Below are positions 63,053 to 64,000 of a DNA stretch of 64,000 nt, piece after piece. The notes beneath the pieces are model-generated. The model had not been told where the DNA came from and searched no databases. It saw nothing but the letters and a program-made list of their open reading frames with translations. This DNA is from Fasciolopsis buskii (lineage: Eukaryota; Platyhelminthes; Trematoda; Plagiorchiida; Fasciolidae), in NCBI GenBank assembly GCA_008360955.1, contig LUCM01004389.1, positions 76,214-140,213 of the forward strand, in the 5' to 3' direction. Each line of letters opens with the position of its first letter. Position 1 is the stretch's first letter. A program made the translations under genes and the position numbers.

Positions 63053-63242
63053 GTCGAAAAATAATTATCTATCATTTCGAAGTGCACCAGATTATTATTA
63101 CGATATACCATGTGGTTGCTACTGCTGTATCACAAAAAGGGAGGAAGAAGTAATTAAACGTATTGGATACAACGGCCGGCTGGATTTGATTCTTGAATGC
63201 ATTAATCAGCGTATGCATTGTACATCATTATTCCGGGTTTAA
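63053..63242 (+). CDS. Possible terminal exon with stop codon
   Basis: 190 nt after ACATTTTTTCAG, open for 62 codons to TAA at 63240. Reads SKNNYLSFRSAPDYYYDIP, CGCYCCITKREEEVIKRIGY and NGRLDLILECINQRMHC. Protein-like, with a Cys cluster CGCYCC. Either the extended C-terminus of the main gene or the last exon of another transcript. No AATAAA was seen closely downstream. Confidence 0.5.
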
Positions 63243-63299
63243 GACGGAAGAAATAGTTATTTTCAAGGTTCATTTTGTTTTTATTTTCACAAAGGAAAT

Positions 63300-63425
63300 G
63301 CACAGTAATTCCGGCGGCAAGCCAGGGCCATTATAAAGCTGCTAACGATGGAAGAACTCGAACTCACAGCCTTTATATCCACATGTCAAGTTGCTAATTG
63401 CTTGGCAACCTCCGCTTAAGAAAGC
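63300..63425 (-). mobile_element. Probable tRNA-derived SINE remnant
   Basis: On the minus strand: GCGGAGGTTGCCAAGCAATT (A-box region) and GGCTGTGAGTTCGAGTTCTT (B box) at tRNA-like spacing. It may be a distant relative of the 15545/17085/20235 family. Confidence 0.5.
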
Positions 63426-64000
63426 TTCTCTGTTGTTTAGTTATCTTATGATATTCCATCCGCAACTACTTGCTAACCATTTGTGCTGATTTATCCGATT
63501 TCGTTATGAATTCAGTGGTCCCTTACGGTAATCCAAGAAGTCTGCGCCAACAACTTTGTGCAACTAAATTCTGACTCATTAGACAAATGAGGATTGGTTG
63601 CGTCATCGCTTATCAGCTATCAGCAAAAGCAATGGAGATAACCGTACTGCCCGTTCTAAGTTGCCTTTGCACAGGCGTATGGAGCGTTAGATCCATCTGT
63701 TATCGTGGTCAAGAGCATATCCTTGAATGCTGGCCAATTCGCCGTATCCATTTCCATAATGGCTTCTAATGCGATGTAGGTGTTGTTGAATTCCTGTAGA
63801 ATGCTGGTAGTGTTAAAGCTTTATTTAGCAACTTCGAATGTCATCTAACAATCGGATGCAATATACATTGGACCCAACGATTAATTACAGGTGGTATTCT
63901 GCAGTTCATTTGAAAGGCATCTGCTAGAACTTACCAGACGGTGAACCCCTTCAGATAGTCATTTCGTGACAACTGCCGATTAAGAAGCAAATGTTCCGTG
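63426..64000. other. Right end of window, no recognised content
   Basis: No gene or repeat identified. Confidence 0.4.

Larger units (their letters stand above)
2492..63242 (+). other. Multi-exon gene, partial at 5' end: large protein with two C-terminal hydrophobic segments
   Basis: This is a spliced gene model assembled by hand from AG/GT borders, open frames and junction phases. The core chain runs through exons at 2492, 7037, 7470, 12017, 12457, 15772, 17686, 23510, 25725, 28777, 31256, 36236, 43915, 46088, 47250, 56700, 56810 and 60568. Non-zero phases match at 7037/7470, 28777/31256, 36236/43915, 47250/56700 and 56700/56810. The product is mostly helical and charged. It has a Ser/Pro-rich stretch in the 36236 exon and two hydrophobic segments (46088 and 56700 exons) about 34 residues apart, suggesting a membrane hairpin with both ends cytosolic. 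Introns reach 9.4 kb and are full of retroelement debris. I do not recognise the family, and no catalytic motif is visible. The start codon was not found; the end is either a TAG at 60688 or a TAA at 63240. Confidence 0.75.

Noticed and set aside
1..64000. CRISPR array, operons, prophage or plasmid features
   Set aside because: No spaced short repeats and no compact ORFs; splice-type exons and eukaryotic retroelements throughout.

Overview
The window is animal nuclear DNA, almost certainly from a digenean fluke (trematode). There are no bacterial-style packed ORFs. Short exons with clean AG/GT borders lie far apart (introns up to about 9.4 kb). The introns hold decayed retroelements that I recognise from fluke genomes: an RTE-like LINE with an endonuclease and reverse transcriptase, a Penelope-like element (PLE) with a GIY-YIG endonuclease, tRNA-derived SINEs, and AT- or GT-rich microsatellites. 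The species assignment is an inference from element type and gene architecture.

One plus-strand gene dominates. About 18 exons can be chained between 2492 and 63242, with every junction phase-compatible; four more short or weaker exons fit the same chain. Exons at 2492, 7037, 7470, 12017, 12457, 15772, 17686, 23510, 25725, 28777, 31256, 36236, 43915, 46088, 47250, 56700, 56810 and 60568 read as a helical, probably cytosolic protein. It ends in two hydrophobic segments (exons 46088 and 56700) and a short tail. I could not place it in a named family, so no symbol is given. The 5' end of the gene is not resolved and probably lies before the window.

Mobile DNA by region: 1-1040 is a minus-strand LINE 5' half (endonuclease). 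7665-8570 is a plus-strand PLE 3' half, ending in a terminal repeat with a hammerhead-like motif. 15.5-20.4 kb carries three copies of one tRNA-derived SINE. 21.87-22.03 kb is a long palindrome made of two inverted PLE terminal repeats. 26.26-26.51 kb is a SINE flanked by its own inverted arms, with a relative at 40.9-41.1 kb. 32.3-32.5 kb holds two further PLE-like motifs. 37.95-40.42 kb is a LINE copy with 5' region and reverse transcriptase but a missing middle. 56.15-56.27 kb is a foldback hairpin. 57.1 kb and 57.64-57.96 kb are another hairpin repeat and a LINE 3' tail.

No convincing rRNA, functional tRNA, CRISPR, operon or promoter element was seen. All element ORFs are broken by stops or frameshifts, so none looks autonomous.
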